This document shows, in pieces, positions 1 to 7,582 of a stretch of DNA of 30,543 nt. The translations under genes were made by a program, and so were the position numbers. Under the pieces are notes generated by a model, which was given only the letters and a program-made list of their open reading frames with translations, had not been told where the DNA came from and searched no databases. Origin of the DNA: Wohlfahrtiimonas sp. (lineage in GTDB: Bacteria; Pseudomonadota; Gammaproteobacteria; Cardiobacteriales; Wohlfahrtiimonadaceae); assembly GCA_030149965.1 (NCBI GenBank), contig JASLHB010000047.1, forward strand, positions 1 through 30,543, read 5' to 3'. How positions within the stretch are numbered: the stretch's first letter is position 1; each line of letters starts with the position of its first letter.

Positions 1-2
1 TG

Positions 3-137
3 CATGTATTAGAAAAGGCCATGAATAATAGTCAAAACCATCAAGATTCATCCAAGCAATTACAGTTGCTAGATGATGACTGGTTAGAAAATGCTGTAGG
101 GAAGATCCCGATGGCGCTTTATCAGCGTTTCAGATAA
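3..137 (+). CDS. C-terminal end of an unidentified protein (5' end outside window)
   Basis: The frame is open from the left edge and closes at a TAA at 135-137, giving 44 codons. The last residues read roughly LDDDWLENAVGKIPMALYQ followed by RFR. I do not recognise the family. It is not the C-terminus of HupB, the usual neighbour upstream of ppiD in enterobacteria. An internal ATG at 21 could start a 38-residue peptide, but the frame has no stop before it and no ribosome binding site is seen, so a truncated longer gene is more likely. The next gene, ppiD, starts 83 bases later on the same strand. Confidence 0.5.
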   Translation, partial: HVLEKAMNNSQNHQDSSKQLQLLDDDWLENAVGKIPMALYQRFR

Positions 138-154
138 ATGAGTTTTATTAACCT

Positions 155-186
155 TTGAGGTTTGATAGAATTGCGATCTTTATAAT
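155..186 (+). promoter_or_regulatory. possible sigma-70 promoter for ppiD
   Basis: A perfect TATAAT lies at 181-186, about 35 bases before the ppiD ATG. The best upstream match, TTGAGG at 155-160, leaves a 20-base spacer, which is long, and TTGATA at 162-167 is too close. The -10 is convincing and the -35 is not. Confidence 0.3.
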
Positions 187-220
187 GATCAATTGATTAT
201 ATTTTAGGAAAACAACAATT

Positions 221-2128
221 ATGATGCAGTATATTCGCGAACGAGCGACGAGTAAATTTGCTAAGTTTCTATTCTTAGGGATTATCATTTCTTTCTTTGG
301 TTTTGGTGGTTCTGGATTCTTTAGCAGTATCAATGATTCTACAGTTGCGAAAGTGAATGGTGAGAAAATCTCAACAGGCGTTTTGTCGAATGCTTATACT
401 AATTATTTGCAAAATAATGGCGGCGTTTTACCTGAAGGCACAGATGCGAGAGCTGTTAAAGCACAAGTTTTGAATGGTTTAATTCAAGAAATTGTGATTG
501 CACAAACAGCTGAGAAAATGGGAATAGTTGCGTCAGATGATGAAATCCGCACAACCATTAAATCATTCACATTTTTGCATAATGCAGATGGTCAATTTAA
601 TCCAAACCTTTACCAGATTTATTTGCAGCAGCAAGGTTTAACACCAGCGCAATGGGAAGAAAATCTTCGTCAACAATTGACGTTTCAATTATTGGTTTCG
701 GTGATTGGCAATTCTGTGATCATTACTGAAGCGAACTTAGAAGATTTTGCAAAAATTGATCGTGAAAAGCGTAATCTTGCGATTGTAACTTTGCCTTTAG
801 ATCAGTTTGCTAAAGATGTTGTTGTAACAGATGAGATGATTACGACATATTATGAACAAAATAAAGCAAAATATTCCACAGAACCTCGCATTAAATTAGC
901 ATATGTGACTTTACCTGAAGTTAATACAGATAATGTGGTTGTATCAGATGAAGAAGTGACTGAGCGCGTGATTGCGTTGAAAGCTAAGCAGCAAGACAAT
1001 GAAACACGTTCATCGGATCAATTAATTATTCAATTCAGCAGTGAAGCTGAGAAAGATGCAGCTATTGCAACATTGAATAAGTTATATGATGAATTAACAA
1101 ATGGTTCATTGACTTTTGATGATGCTAAAGCTCAGGTAACAGCATTGCCAGATGGATTATTTTATGAAACTGGTATTGTGAAAAAATCTGCAAATATGCA
1201 ATCTATAGATGAAGCTTTATTTGCAATGGCAAAAGATGAGCAATATGCAAAACCAGTTATGAGTGATAATGCTGTACATTTGATTCATTTGTTAACGGTG
1301 AATGATGGCAGTGATATTGCAGATGATTTAATGATGGCAGATGCAAAAGCTGCATTGTTGAAAGAGAAAAAAGAAGCTTTAACATCTGAAAATGTTCAGC
1401 GATTCCAAGAAGTAGCTGAAAAAAATTCAGATACTTTAGATTTAATTACACAAGAATTTAATGTTGAACCAACAAAAACAGATTGGTTGAATATGACTTC
1501 TAAAACTGGTGAATTAGCGGACAGTAATACGATTCAGGTTGTGGCACAAGAAATGGTATTAACTGGCGGTAAAAACTCAGAAGCATATCATACAGATAAC
1601 CAAGAAATTCGTATTGTGCGTGTTGTAGCTTATGAAGATGCTCGCCCATTAACTTTAGATGAAGCAAAAGCGAATATTCAAGAAACTTTAACGGCGATCG
1701 AAACTCTGAAACAAGGCGATGCTGTGATTGTTGCGATGAATGAGCAATTAAAAGCAGGACAATCTTTAGCTGCAGTCAGCGCTGCACAGAATCTTGATGT
1801 TAATGATTTTGATGGCATAGAGATTCGTACAATCGTGGCAACAGCACAAGAAAATCCTCAATTGATCGAGCCATTGATCAAAGGTTTTGAAGCACAAAAA
1901 ACGACACCAGCAACATTGAATACATTTGCAACAAATGGCGCGTTATTTGCTGTGATGGTGAAAGATGTGATTCCAGGTAGTTTGTCTGAATACAGTGCAG
2001 ATGAACAAGCTCAATTAAAAGAGCGTTTAAAATCTGATATGTCACAAGCTGAAACGATTTTATTCATTCAAGGTTTATATGAGCAAAGTAAAATCGAGAC
2101 TTATCAAGTACCATTTTTAGCAGAATAA
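221..2128 (+). CDS. ppiD: PpiD, membrane-anchored periplasmic chaperone / peptidyl-prolyl isomerase-like protein
   Basis: PpiD is tethered to the inner membrane and helps newly exported proteins fold as they leave the Sec translocon. The 635-residue length fits the family (623 in E. coli). A short cytoplasmic N-terminus (MMQYIRERATSKFAKF) leads into one membrane helix at about residues 16-33, followed by a SurA-like N-terminal domain (about 45-190: VAKVNGEKIS, then the helical QGLTPAQWEENLRQQL stretch). A parvulin-type middle domain sits at about 225-360 and a long C-terminal region follows. The parvulin domain looks degenerate, as in E. coli PpiD, where isomerase activity is weak or absent. 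AGGA at 207-210 serves the ATG at 221. It is followed after one base by the Sel1 gene, so the two are probably co-transcribed. The assignment is firm; chaperone function is inferred from the family. Confidence 0.93.
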   Translation: MMQYIRERATSKFAKFLFLGIIISFFGFGGSGFFSSINDSTVAKVNGEKISTGVLSNAYTNYLQNNGGVLPEGTDARAVKAQVLNGLIQEIVIAQTAEKMGIVASDDEIRTTIKSFTFLHNADGQFNPNLYQIYLQQQGLTPAQWEENLRQQLTFQLLVSVIGNSVIITEANLEDFAKIDREKRNLAIVTLPLDQFAKDVVVTDEMITTYYEQNKAKYSTEPRIKLAYVTLPEVNTDNVVVSDEEVTERVIALKAKQQDNETRSSDQLIIQFSSEAEKDAAIATLNKLYDELTNGSLTFDDAKAQVTALPDGLFYETGIVKKSANMQSIDEALFAMAKDEQYAKPVMSDNAVHLIHLLTVNDGSDIADDLMMADAKAALLKEKKEALTSENVQRFQEVAEKNSDTLDLITQEFNVEPTKTDWLNMTSKTGELADSNTIQVVAQEMVLTGGKNSEAYHTDNQEIRIVRVVAYEDARPLTLDEAKANIQETLTAIETLKQGDAVIVAMNEQLKAGQSLAAVSAAQNLDVNDFDGIEIRTIVATAQENPQLIEPLIKGFEAQKTTPATLNTFATNGALFAVMVKDVIPGSLSEYSADEQAQLKERLKSDMSQAETILFIQGLYEQSKIETYQVPFLAE

Positions 2129-2129
2129 G

Positions 2130-3356
2130 ATGAGAAATAGCATAACTTTCGTTGTAGCATTTACAGGGTTGGCTGCCTTCTTTGTTTATGCTACAAATCT
2201 TGCTGATCAAGATAAAGCTAAGAACATTCGAGCATTAAGCTCATCTGAGCTTATTGATGCCGCAGGAAATAATTCTAATGCTGTAAAAATAACTCAGAAA
2301 AAACAAGAGTTGGATGGCATATTGAAAGATTCTGCTCAATTGAAAGATTCTGAGATATTGGAAGAAGCGGAATTATTATTGGCTAGCCAAGATTCTCAGT
2401 ATGTTGAGAATGGATTGGTAATATTGAATATCATGTCAGAACGTAATAATGCACGTGCTAATTATATTTTGGCGCAATTGTATGAAAGAGGGATTAAAGT
2501 TCCCCAAAATGATACAAAGTCATTGGCATTTTATAAACAATCAGCATTGAATGGTTTTGAGGATGCCAATATCTATTTGTTTAATTATTATTTAGACAAT
2601 GATGATATGAATGCCGCGCATTTGAAAAATGCTTTTGCATGGTTTAAAGAAGCTTCCCAGCAAGGTCATAATGCTATTGCTGATTATGCTTTAGCGCATA
2701 TATATGCAAAAGGCTTAGGAATTACAGCTGATATTAATCAAGCGATGCAATATTATCAGAAAGCTGCAAATGAGAACTTTGCATTGGCTTATGAGCCTTT
2801 AGGTGATTTTTACCTGCAGTTTAATGATGATTCTAAAAAAGTGAGCGATGCATTGTTATTATTCCAGCGAGCAGCTAATGAAGATATTCCTTCAGCTCAG
2901 TATAAGTTGGGTTATATGTATGAATCTGCTTTAGGTGTCAAGCAAGATTATGAAACTGCTAAATTTTGGTATCAGCGTGCTGCGAATAACCAATTGATGA
3001 AAGCTAATCTGGCATTAGGTTTATTGTATGAAAATGGTTTAGGTGCAGATAAAGACAATTTGAAAGCGTACGATTATTATCGTATTGCAGCAGAATCTGG
3101 CAATGTTATTGCACAAAATGCTGTTGCACGTGCATTTGAGCGCGGAATCGGTGTTGATCAGGATTTAGAGCGTGCAATTTTTTGGTACAGTGAAGCTGCT
3201 AAACAAAAAGATCCAAATGCTGAATATAATTTAGGCCGTATTTTTGAAGAATATGAGTCTGTATATAATTTAGATGATGCAAAAGCTTGGTATGAACGTG
3301 CTGCAAGCTCTAATGTTTCTGAAGCTAAAAATGCTTTAAGTCGTTTAGCAAAATAA
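2130..3356 (+). CDS. Sel1-repeat (TPR-like) protein with N-terminal signal anchor
   Basis: A 408-residue protein with a hydrophobic N-terminal segment (about residues 5-21, SITFVVAFTGLAAFFVYA), which predicts export and either membrane anchoring or cleavage. From about residue 105 it is built of about seven Sel1-like repeats, each near 36 residues and marked by A-x-x-x-LG-x-x-Y-E-x-G-x-G-V-x-x-D followed by A-x-x-W/Y-Y-x-x-A-A; the clearest are at about 255-400 (QYKLGYMYESALGVKQDY, KAYDYYRIAAESGNVIAQ). Such repeats form helical superhelices that scaffold envelope protein complexes. No catalytic domain is visible. It starts one base after the ppiD stop, so a periplasmic partner role alongside PpiD or wall synthesis is plausible but is inference from position only. 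The specific function is unknown. Confidence 0.8.
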   Translation: MRNSITFVVAFTGLAAFFVYATNLADQDKAKNIRALSSSELIDAAGNNSNAVKITQKKQELDGILKDSAQLKDSEILEEAELLLASQDSQYVENGLVILNIMSERNNARANYILAQLYERGIKVPQNDTKSLAFYKQSALNGFEDANIYLFNYYLDNDDMNAAHLKNAFAWFKEASQQGHNAIADYALAHIYAKGLGITADINQAMQYYQKAANENFALAYEPLGDFYLQFNDDSKKVSDALLLFQRAANEDIPSAQYKLGYMYESALGVKQDYETAKFWYQRAANNQLMKANLALGLLYENGLGADKDNLKAYDYYRIAAESGNVIAQNAVARAFERGIGVDQDLERAIFWYSEAAKQKDPNAEYNLGRIFEEYESVYNLDDAKAWYERAASSNVSEAKNALSRLAK

Positions 3357-3374
3357 ATAGTAAGATATTAAATA

Positions 3375-4376
3375 ATGATCCAACATAATTTTAATTTAGT
3401 AAATTTGAATACTTTGGGCGTTGCTGCCCATGCTAATGATTATTATCATCTTGAAAGTATTGACCAATTATCAGAATTAGATCAATTGTTAGAGCCTGTA
3501 TTTTATTTAGGTGGCGGTAGTAATGTACTGTTTACTAAAGATTATCAAGGTACAGTTTTGCATAATGGCTTGAAAGGCATTGATGTTATTGAGGAAGATC
3601 AGAATTCAGTTTTAGTGCGCGCACATGCAGGTGAAAATTGGCATGAATTTGTAACAACGGCAATGACTTCAGGCTGGTTTGGTTTAGAATGTTTGGCATA
3701 TATTCCGGGTACAGTTGGTGCAACGCCAGTACAAAATATTGGTGCTTATGGTGTTGAAGCAAAAGATTATATTGAAAATGTTTGTGTTTATAATATTCAA
3801 AATAAAAAGTTTGAGTATTATAATAATGAGGAATGTCGTTTTGCTTATCGAGACAGTGCATTTAAGGCGGAATTAAAAGATAGATTAGTCATCAGTGTTG
3901 ATTTTCGTTTATCGAAGACACCAGTCAAATATGAGAAATTTTATCCTGCATTACAGGATCACTTATCGAGTCAAAACATTACAGAAGCAACGCCAAAAGA
4001 TATTTATCAAGCAGTGATTGCGGTCAGACAATCGAAATTGCCTGAAGTGAATAAAATTGGCAGCGCAGGCAGTTTTTTTAAAAATCCAGTGGTAACAGAG
4101 GCTCATTTTATTGAATTGCTTAAGCAATTTCCAAAATTATCATCATATCCTTATGCTGAAAGTTATGTGAAGTTACCTGCAGGGCAATTAATTGATATGC
4201 TTGGATTTAAAGGTGATTACCACAATAATGTTGGTATGTATGAAAAGCAAGCATTGATTCTAGTTAATCTAGGTGGTGCAACAGGTGAAACTTTGCATCA
4301 GCATAGCTTGAAAGTTATGAAAGCAGTGGAGAATCAATTTAAAATTTGTTTAGAACCAGAAGTAATTATTTTATAA
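3375..4376 (+). CDS. murB: UDP-N-acetylenolpyruvoylglucosamine reductase (MurB, type I)
   Basis: MurB is the cytoplasmic FAD enzyme that uses NADPH to reduce UDP-GlcNAc-enolpyruvate to UDP-MurNAc, the second committed step of peptidoglycan synthesis. At 333 residues it is close to E. coli MurB (342). Family motifs appear in order: N-terminal NTLGVAA; FAD-binding YLGGGSNVLFTKDY (about 43-56); GLECLAYIPGTVGATPVQNIGAYG (about 98-121); the C-terminal domain motif IGSAGSFFKNPVV, whose second serine is the proton donor; KLPAGQLIDMLGFKG; and the final EPEVIIL with the catalytic glutamate. It starts 18 bases after the Sel1 gene with only a weak purine stretch (TAAGA) before the ATG, so translation may depend on the preceding gene. 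The call is essentially certain. Confidence 0.97.
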   Translation: MIQHNFNLVNLNTLGVAAHANDYYHLESIDQLSELDQLLEPVFYLGGGSNVLFTKDYQGTVLHNGLKGIDVIEEDQNSVLVRAHAGENWHEFVTTAMTSGWFGLECLAYIPGTVGATPVQNIGAYGVEAKDYIENVCVYNIQNKKFEYYNNEECRFAYRDSAFKAELKDRLVISVDFRLSKTPVKYEKFYPALQDHLSSQNITEATPKDIYQAVIAVRQSKLPEVNKIGSAGSFFKNPVVTEAHFIELLKQFPKLSSYPYAESYVKLPAGQLIDMLGFKGDYHNNVGMYEKQALILVNLGGATGETLHQHSLKVMKAVENQFKICLEPEVIIL

Positions 4377-4413
4377 TTATTTTTGAATATTTATTAATAG
4401 GAAAATAAGACGT

Positions 4414-5019
4414 ATGAAAGTTATGAATATATTAAAATCGATAGCCTTGGTGGGTGTATTTTCATTGTTTTCAATGAGCCATGCTGCTGATACGCCAGAA
4501 CAAACAATTGAGAAAGCATCGACTCAGTTAATCAATGCATTGAAAAAAGAAGAATCAACTTTAAAGAAAGATCCTAAAAAACTTTATAGTTTTATTGAAA
4601 AAACAGCTGTGCCATATTTTGACTTTAACACAATGTCACAATGGGTGATGGGTCGTTCATGGAGAGATGCAACGCCAGAACAAAGAACAAAATTTATGAC
4701 GGAGTTTAAAAAGCTTTTGATCAATGCTTATGGCAATGCATTATTAGAATATACAGATGATAAAGTGAATGTATTTGCTTTGCCACCTAATGCTAAAAAT
4801 AAAAATGAAGTGACTGTGAAATCTGAGATTACTTCATCTGGACATAAACCAGTTGCTGTGAATTACTCTATGATTAAATCAGGTGGTAAATGGTTGGTTT
4901 ATGATGTTTCTATTGAAGGTGTGAGCATTGTGACAAGTTATCGTGGTGAAATCCGTGAGTTGGTGAATGCGAAAGGCATTGATGGTATGATCAATGCATT
5001 GGCTCAGAAAAATAAATAA
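4414..5019 (+). CDS. mlaC: MlaC, periplasmic phospholipid-binding protein
   Basis: MlaC shuttles phospholipids across the periplasm between the outer-membrane MlaA-porin complex and the inner-membrane MlaFEDB transporter, keeping the outer leaflet free of phospholipid. This 201-residue protein has a Sec signal peptide (about residues 1-24, ending SMSHA before ADTPEQ). Family features are the central YFDFNTMSQWVMGRSWRDAT and PEQRTKFMTEFKKLLINAYGNAL segment, then the lipid-pocket strands ending in VYDVSIEGVSIVTSYRGE. AGG at 4399-4401 precedes the ATG at 4414; a second ATG at 4423 would shorten the n-region by three residues. It is 37 bases after murB and 9 before mlaB. The mlaF, mlaE and mlaD genes that normally precede it are not in this window. 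Confidence 0.93.
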   Translation: MKVMNILKSIALVGVFSLFSMSHAADTPEQTIEKASTQLINALKKEESTLKKDPKKLYSFIEKTAVPYFDFNTMSQWVMGRSWRDATPEQRTKFMTEFKKLLINAYGNALLEYTDDKVNVFALPPNAKNKNEVTVKSEITSSGHKPVAVNYSMIKSGGKWLVYDVSIEGVSIVTSYRGEIRELVNAKGIDGMINALAQKNK

Positions 5020-5028
5020 GGTACAGTT

Positions 5029-5307
5029 ATGGATGTATGTTGTGAAGCTTTGAATAATTCAGGTGAATATCAATTACGAGGAGTTTTTAATAAATTTACA
5101 ATTCCTGATAATGATAAATTTACTCGTGCATTATTTAAAATGACTGCTCCATCAATATTAAAATTGGATGAGATCTCTAGTTTTGACAGTGCATTAGTTG
5201 CTTTGTTAATTAGCTATAAGCGAGATTATCCCAATCTAAAATTGTCGAATCCATCTGGGCAATTGAAAAAGTTACTGTCGCTTTATCATGTTGAAGATTG
5301 GTTTTAA
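5029..5307 (+). CDS. mlaB: MlaB, STAS-domain subunit of the phospholipid transporter
   Basis: A 92-residue cytoplasmic protein made of one STAS domain. MlaB binds the ATPase MlaF and is needed for assembly and activity of the MlaFEDB complex. Visible STAS features are the opening strand with GEYQLRGVFNKFTIP, a central strand ILKLDEISSFDSALVALLISYK that matches the family pattern of Asp-x-x-x-x-x-Asp-Ser/Thr-Ala before a helix (here SFDSA, with Ser at the conserved hydroxyl position), and a closing helix PSGQLKKLLSLY. The gene follows mlaC by 9 bases, the order seen in mlaFEDCB operons, which supports the name more than the short sequence does alone. A two-way terminator follows 23 bases after the stop. 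Confidence 0.8.
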   Translation: MDVCCEALNNSGEYQLRGVFNKFTIPDNDKFTRALFKMTAPSILKLDEISSFDSALVALLISYKRDYPNLKLSNPSGQLKKLLSLYHVEDWF

Positions 5308-5330
5308 TTTTTGGTAAAGAGAATGAATCT

Positions 5331-5360
5331 AAAAAAGGGAATCTTATGATTCCCTTTTTT
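5331..5360. terminator. bidirectional intrinsic terminator between mlaB and gltL
   Basis: A perfect 13-bp stem (AAAAAAGGGAATC at 5331-5343 with GATTCCCTTTTTT at 5348-5360) encloses a 4-base loop. It has T-runs on both strands, so it can stop the rightward mlaB transcript and the leftward gltL transcript. The gltL stop codon begins two bases beyond it. Confidence 0.9.
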
Positions 5361-5361
5361 G

Positions 5362-6093
5362 TTAATCAAATTGGAAAATGTTCTTTAAGAAATCTTTTGC
5401 GCGATCACTTGGATTGCCATTAAAGAACTCATCTTTAGGTAGATTATCAATAATCTCGCCTTGATCCATAAAGATGATGCGATCCGCTACACGTTTAGCA
5501 AAGCCCATCTCATGGGTTACGCACATCATGGTCATTCCTTCTTGGGCAAGCTCCACCATGACATCTAATACTTCATGAATCATCTCCGGATCAAGGGCTG
5601 AAGTTGGTTCATCAAAAAGCATCACTACAGGATTCATGGCGAGAGCACGAGCGATTGCGACACGTTGCTGTTGACCACCTGATAATTGACTTGGATGCTT
5701 ATGTGCATGCGCAAGTAAGCCAACTCGATCCAGTAAATCCATAGCAATTTTATGTGCTTCATCAGAATTACGTTTTAAAACTTTCGTTTGTGCAATGATG
5801 AGGTTTTTCTCGATAGTCATATGAGGGAATAATTCAAAGTGCTGGAACACCATGCCCACTTGTGAACGTAAGTGAGAAAGATTCGTACCTTTAGCCGTCA
5901 CATCGGTACCATTGACGATGATCTGTCCTTCCTGAATGGGTTCTAATGCATTCACACATTTGATCAATGTGGATTTGCCTGAGCCTGATGGACCGCAAAC
6001 AACCACAACTTCTTTTTCAGCAATATCAGCAGTACAGTCATTGAGGACTTTAAAATTGCCGTAGTATTTGCCAACATTTTTAAAATGAATCAT
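5362..6093 (-). CDS. gltL: GltL, ATPase of the glutamate/aspartate ABC importer
   Basis: A 243-residue polar-amino-acid-type ABC ATPase, full length for the family (241 in E. coli). Walker A GPSGSGKST is at residues 34-42; the Q-loop region is VGMVFQHFELFPHMT; the signature is LSGGQQQR; Walker B is VVMLFDEPTSALDPE; the H-loop is CVTHEMGFA. It powers uptake through the GltJ-GltK membrane pair. Its ATG overlaps the gltK stop (ATGA), showing translational coupling, and it is the last gene of the operon, ending at the 5331-5360 terminator. Substrate is assigned from the neighbouring GltI. Confidence 0.93.
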   Translation of the reverse strand: MIHFKNVGKYYGNFKVLNDCTADIAEKEVVVVCGPSGSGKSTLIKCVNALEPIQEGQIIVNGTDVTAKGTNLSHLRSQVGMVFQHFELFPHMTIEKNLIIAQTKVLKRNSDEAHKIAMDLLDRVGLLAHAHKHPSQLSGGQQQRVAIARALAMNPVVMLFDEPTSALDPEMIHEVLDVMVELAQEGMTMMCVTHEMGFAKRVADRIIFMDQGEIIDNLPKDEFFNGNPSDRAKDFLKNIFQFD

Positions 6094-6773
6094 ATTTTAT
6101 TCCTTGTTTGAAAATAACGTACGCCAGATGACACGGAGAAACAGATAACAAAGTACACAAGACCTGCAAATAAAATGAATTCAGTTTTGTAGTCATTGTT
6201 ATAACCAATGATATCGGTTGCTCGGAAAAAGTCGGTCAAACTGATGATATAAACTAAAGATGTATCTTGGAATAGGATAATGCCTTGGGTTAACAATAAG
6301 GGCACCATATTACGGAAGGCTTGCGGTAAAATTACATAGCGCAGCGCTTGTGCTTTGGTCATTCCTAATGCTAACGCAGCTGAGTTTTGGCCACTTTTGA
6401 CACTAGAGATACCCGCGCGGATTATTTCAGAATAATAAGCTGCTTCAAATAAAGAGAAGGCAACCATGGCTAAAACTAAGCGGAAACTTGTATTGGCACC
6501 ATCTAGTCCTAAGAGTTTTTGCATGCCAGGCCCAATGATCAAATAGAACCACATCAACACCATGATGAGTGGAATAGAGCGGAATGTATTCACATACAAG
6601 GCTGCAAACCATGCAAAAGGTTTTGGCATGAATAAACGCATAATGGCTAAGATTGTGCCCCAAATGATACCCACGACAACAGCGACAAAGGTTACTTGTA
6701 GTGTTACCCAAAGCCCTTTAAGTAATAATGGATAAGTATCTACCAATACCGAGAAAAATGAATAATCACCCAT
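6090..6773 (-). CDS. gltK: GltK, permease subunit of the glutamate/aspartate importer
   Basis: An inner-membrane permease of the HisMQ type, 227 residues (E. coli GltK 224). Several membrane helices are evident (about residues 14-40, 55-75, 90-110, 185-215). The EAA loop that docks the ATPase reads EIIRAGISSVKSGQNSAALALG, followed by MTKAQALRYVILPQAFRNMVP. I chose the ATG at 6773: it has an ideal AGGAGG eight bases upstream and lies one base after the gltJ stop. A longer frame beginning with TTG at 6791 would place the Shine-Dalgarno inside the coding region. The 3' end overlaps gltL by 4 bases. Confidence 0.92.
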   Translation of the reverse strand: MGDYSFFSVLVDTYPLLLKGLWVTLQVTFVAVVVGIIWGTILAIMRLFMPKPFAWFAALYVNTFRSIPLIMVLMWFYLIIGPGMQKLLGLDGANTSFRLVLAMVAFSLFEAAYYSEIIRAGISSVKSGQNSAALALGMTKAQALRYVILPQAFRNMVPLLLTQGIILFQDTSLVYIISLTDFFRATDIIGYNNDYKTEFILFAGLVYFVICFSVSSGVRYFQTRNKI

Positions 6774-6774
6774 G

Positions 6775-7509
6775 TTAATTTCCTCCTGCAATTAGGCCGG
6801 GTACGCGAGTTTTAACTTCAATAAAACGCATGCCCCACATTAAGAGTACGTTGATGATGATAAAGATCACCGTGATCACAATGAATGATTCATAGGCTTT
6901 GGCTGTATAGTCATTGATCTGTGCAGCTTGGCGGGAGAGTTCCATTAAGCCAATGGTTTGTAATACCGCAGAGTTCTTAAAGATATTTAAGAGCTCTGAT
7001 GTTAAAGGTGGAATCACAATGCGGAACGCTTGCGGCATGATCACATAACGATAGGTTTGTGTCATGGTAAAACCCATGGCTAAGCCAGCATTTTTTTGTC
7101 CACCAGCCAACGACTGTATACCGGAACGTACTTGTTCTGCTATACGGGCAGAGGTGAATAAGCCAAGGCATAATATCCCTGCTGATAGAATCTGTACATG
7201 AGGGTCAAGATCTTTGATCCATTGACCTAATTTGCCAGGTAATAATTCTGGCCATACATAGAACCAAAAGAAAAGCTGAACAATGATCGGGACATTACGC
7301 AAGGCTTCCACATAACTTGCTGCAACGAAGTTTAAGAAGCGGTTAGGAACAGTGCGCAATGTACCAATGATGGTTCCACAAAAGAGCGCCAAGCACCAAC
7401 TGAGTGATGATGTAATGACGGTCCATTTTAGCCCTTCAAGTATCCAATCTAAATATGTTTCTGTTCCAACAGCTGGTTGGAGCAGAAAACTAAAATCTAA
7501 TCCAAACAT
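6775..7509 (-). CDS. gltJ: GltJ, permease subunit of the glutamate/aspartate importer
   Basis: A HisMQ-type permease of 244 residues (E. coli GltJ 246). It shares distinctive segments with E. coli GltJ: GTIIGTLRTVPNRFLNF, YVEALRNVPIIVQLFFWFY, PELLPGKLGQWIKDLDPHVQ and the EAA loop EQVRSGIQSLAGGQKNAGLAMGF. About five or six membrane helices are visible. The ATG at 7509 is preferred because GAGGA lies about seven bases upstream; the longer frame would begin with GTG at 7521, overlapping that site. It pairs with GltK to form the translocation pore. It is separated from gltI by 73 bases containing a strong hairpin. Confidence 0.92.
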   Translation of the reverse strand: MFGLDFSFLLQPAVGTETYLDWILEGLKWTVITSSLSWCLALFCGTIIGTLRTVPNRFLNFVAASYVEALRNVPIIVQLFFWFYVWPELLPGKLGQWIKDLDPHVQILSAGILCLGLFTSARIAEQVRSGIQSLAGGQKNAGLAMGFTMTQTYRYVIMPQAFRIVIPPLTSELLNIFKNSAVLQTIGLMELSRQAAQINDYTAKAYESFIVITVIFIIINVLLMWGMRFIEVKTRVPGLIAGGN

Positions 7510-7525
7510 TTTGATCCTCACAATA

Positions 7526-7549
7526 AAGTCACCGCCTAAGCGGTGACTT
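7526..7549 (-). promoter_or_regulatory. intercistronic hairpin between gltI and gltJ
   Basis: A perfect 10-bp inverted repeat (AAGTCACCGC at 7526-7535, GCGGTGACTT at 7540-7549) with a 4-base loop sits 16 bases before the gltJ ATG in the direction of transcription. Only a short TTTATTG follows it, so it should act as a leaky terminator or as a 3' stabiliser of the gltI message. Such elements often give more binding protein than permease in ABC operons; that role is inference. Confidence 0.75.
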
Positions 7550-7582
7550 CGAAATTACTAATGTGTGTTACCGGTTAACTAT

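Noticed and set aside
221..2128. SurA instead of PpiD
   Set aside because: The N-terminal membrane anchor, length of about 630 and single degenerate parvulin domain fit PpiD, not the soluble, two-parvulin SurA.
6774..6791. Upstream TTG start for gltK
   Set aside because: The AGGAGG site lies inside that extension and is ideally placed for the ATG at 6773.
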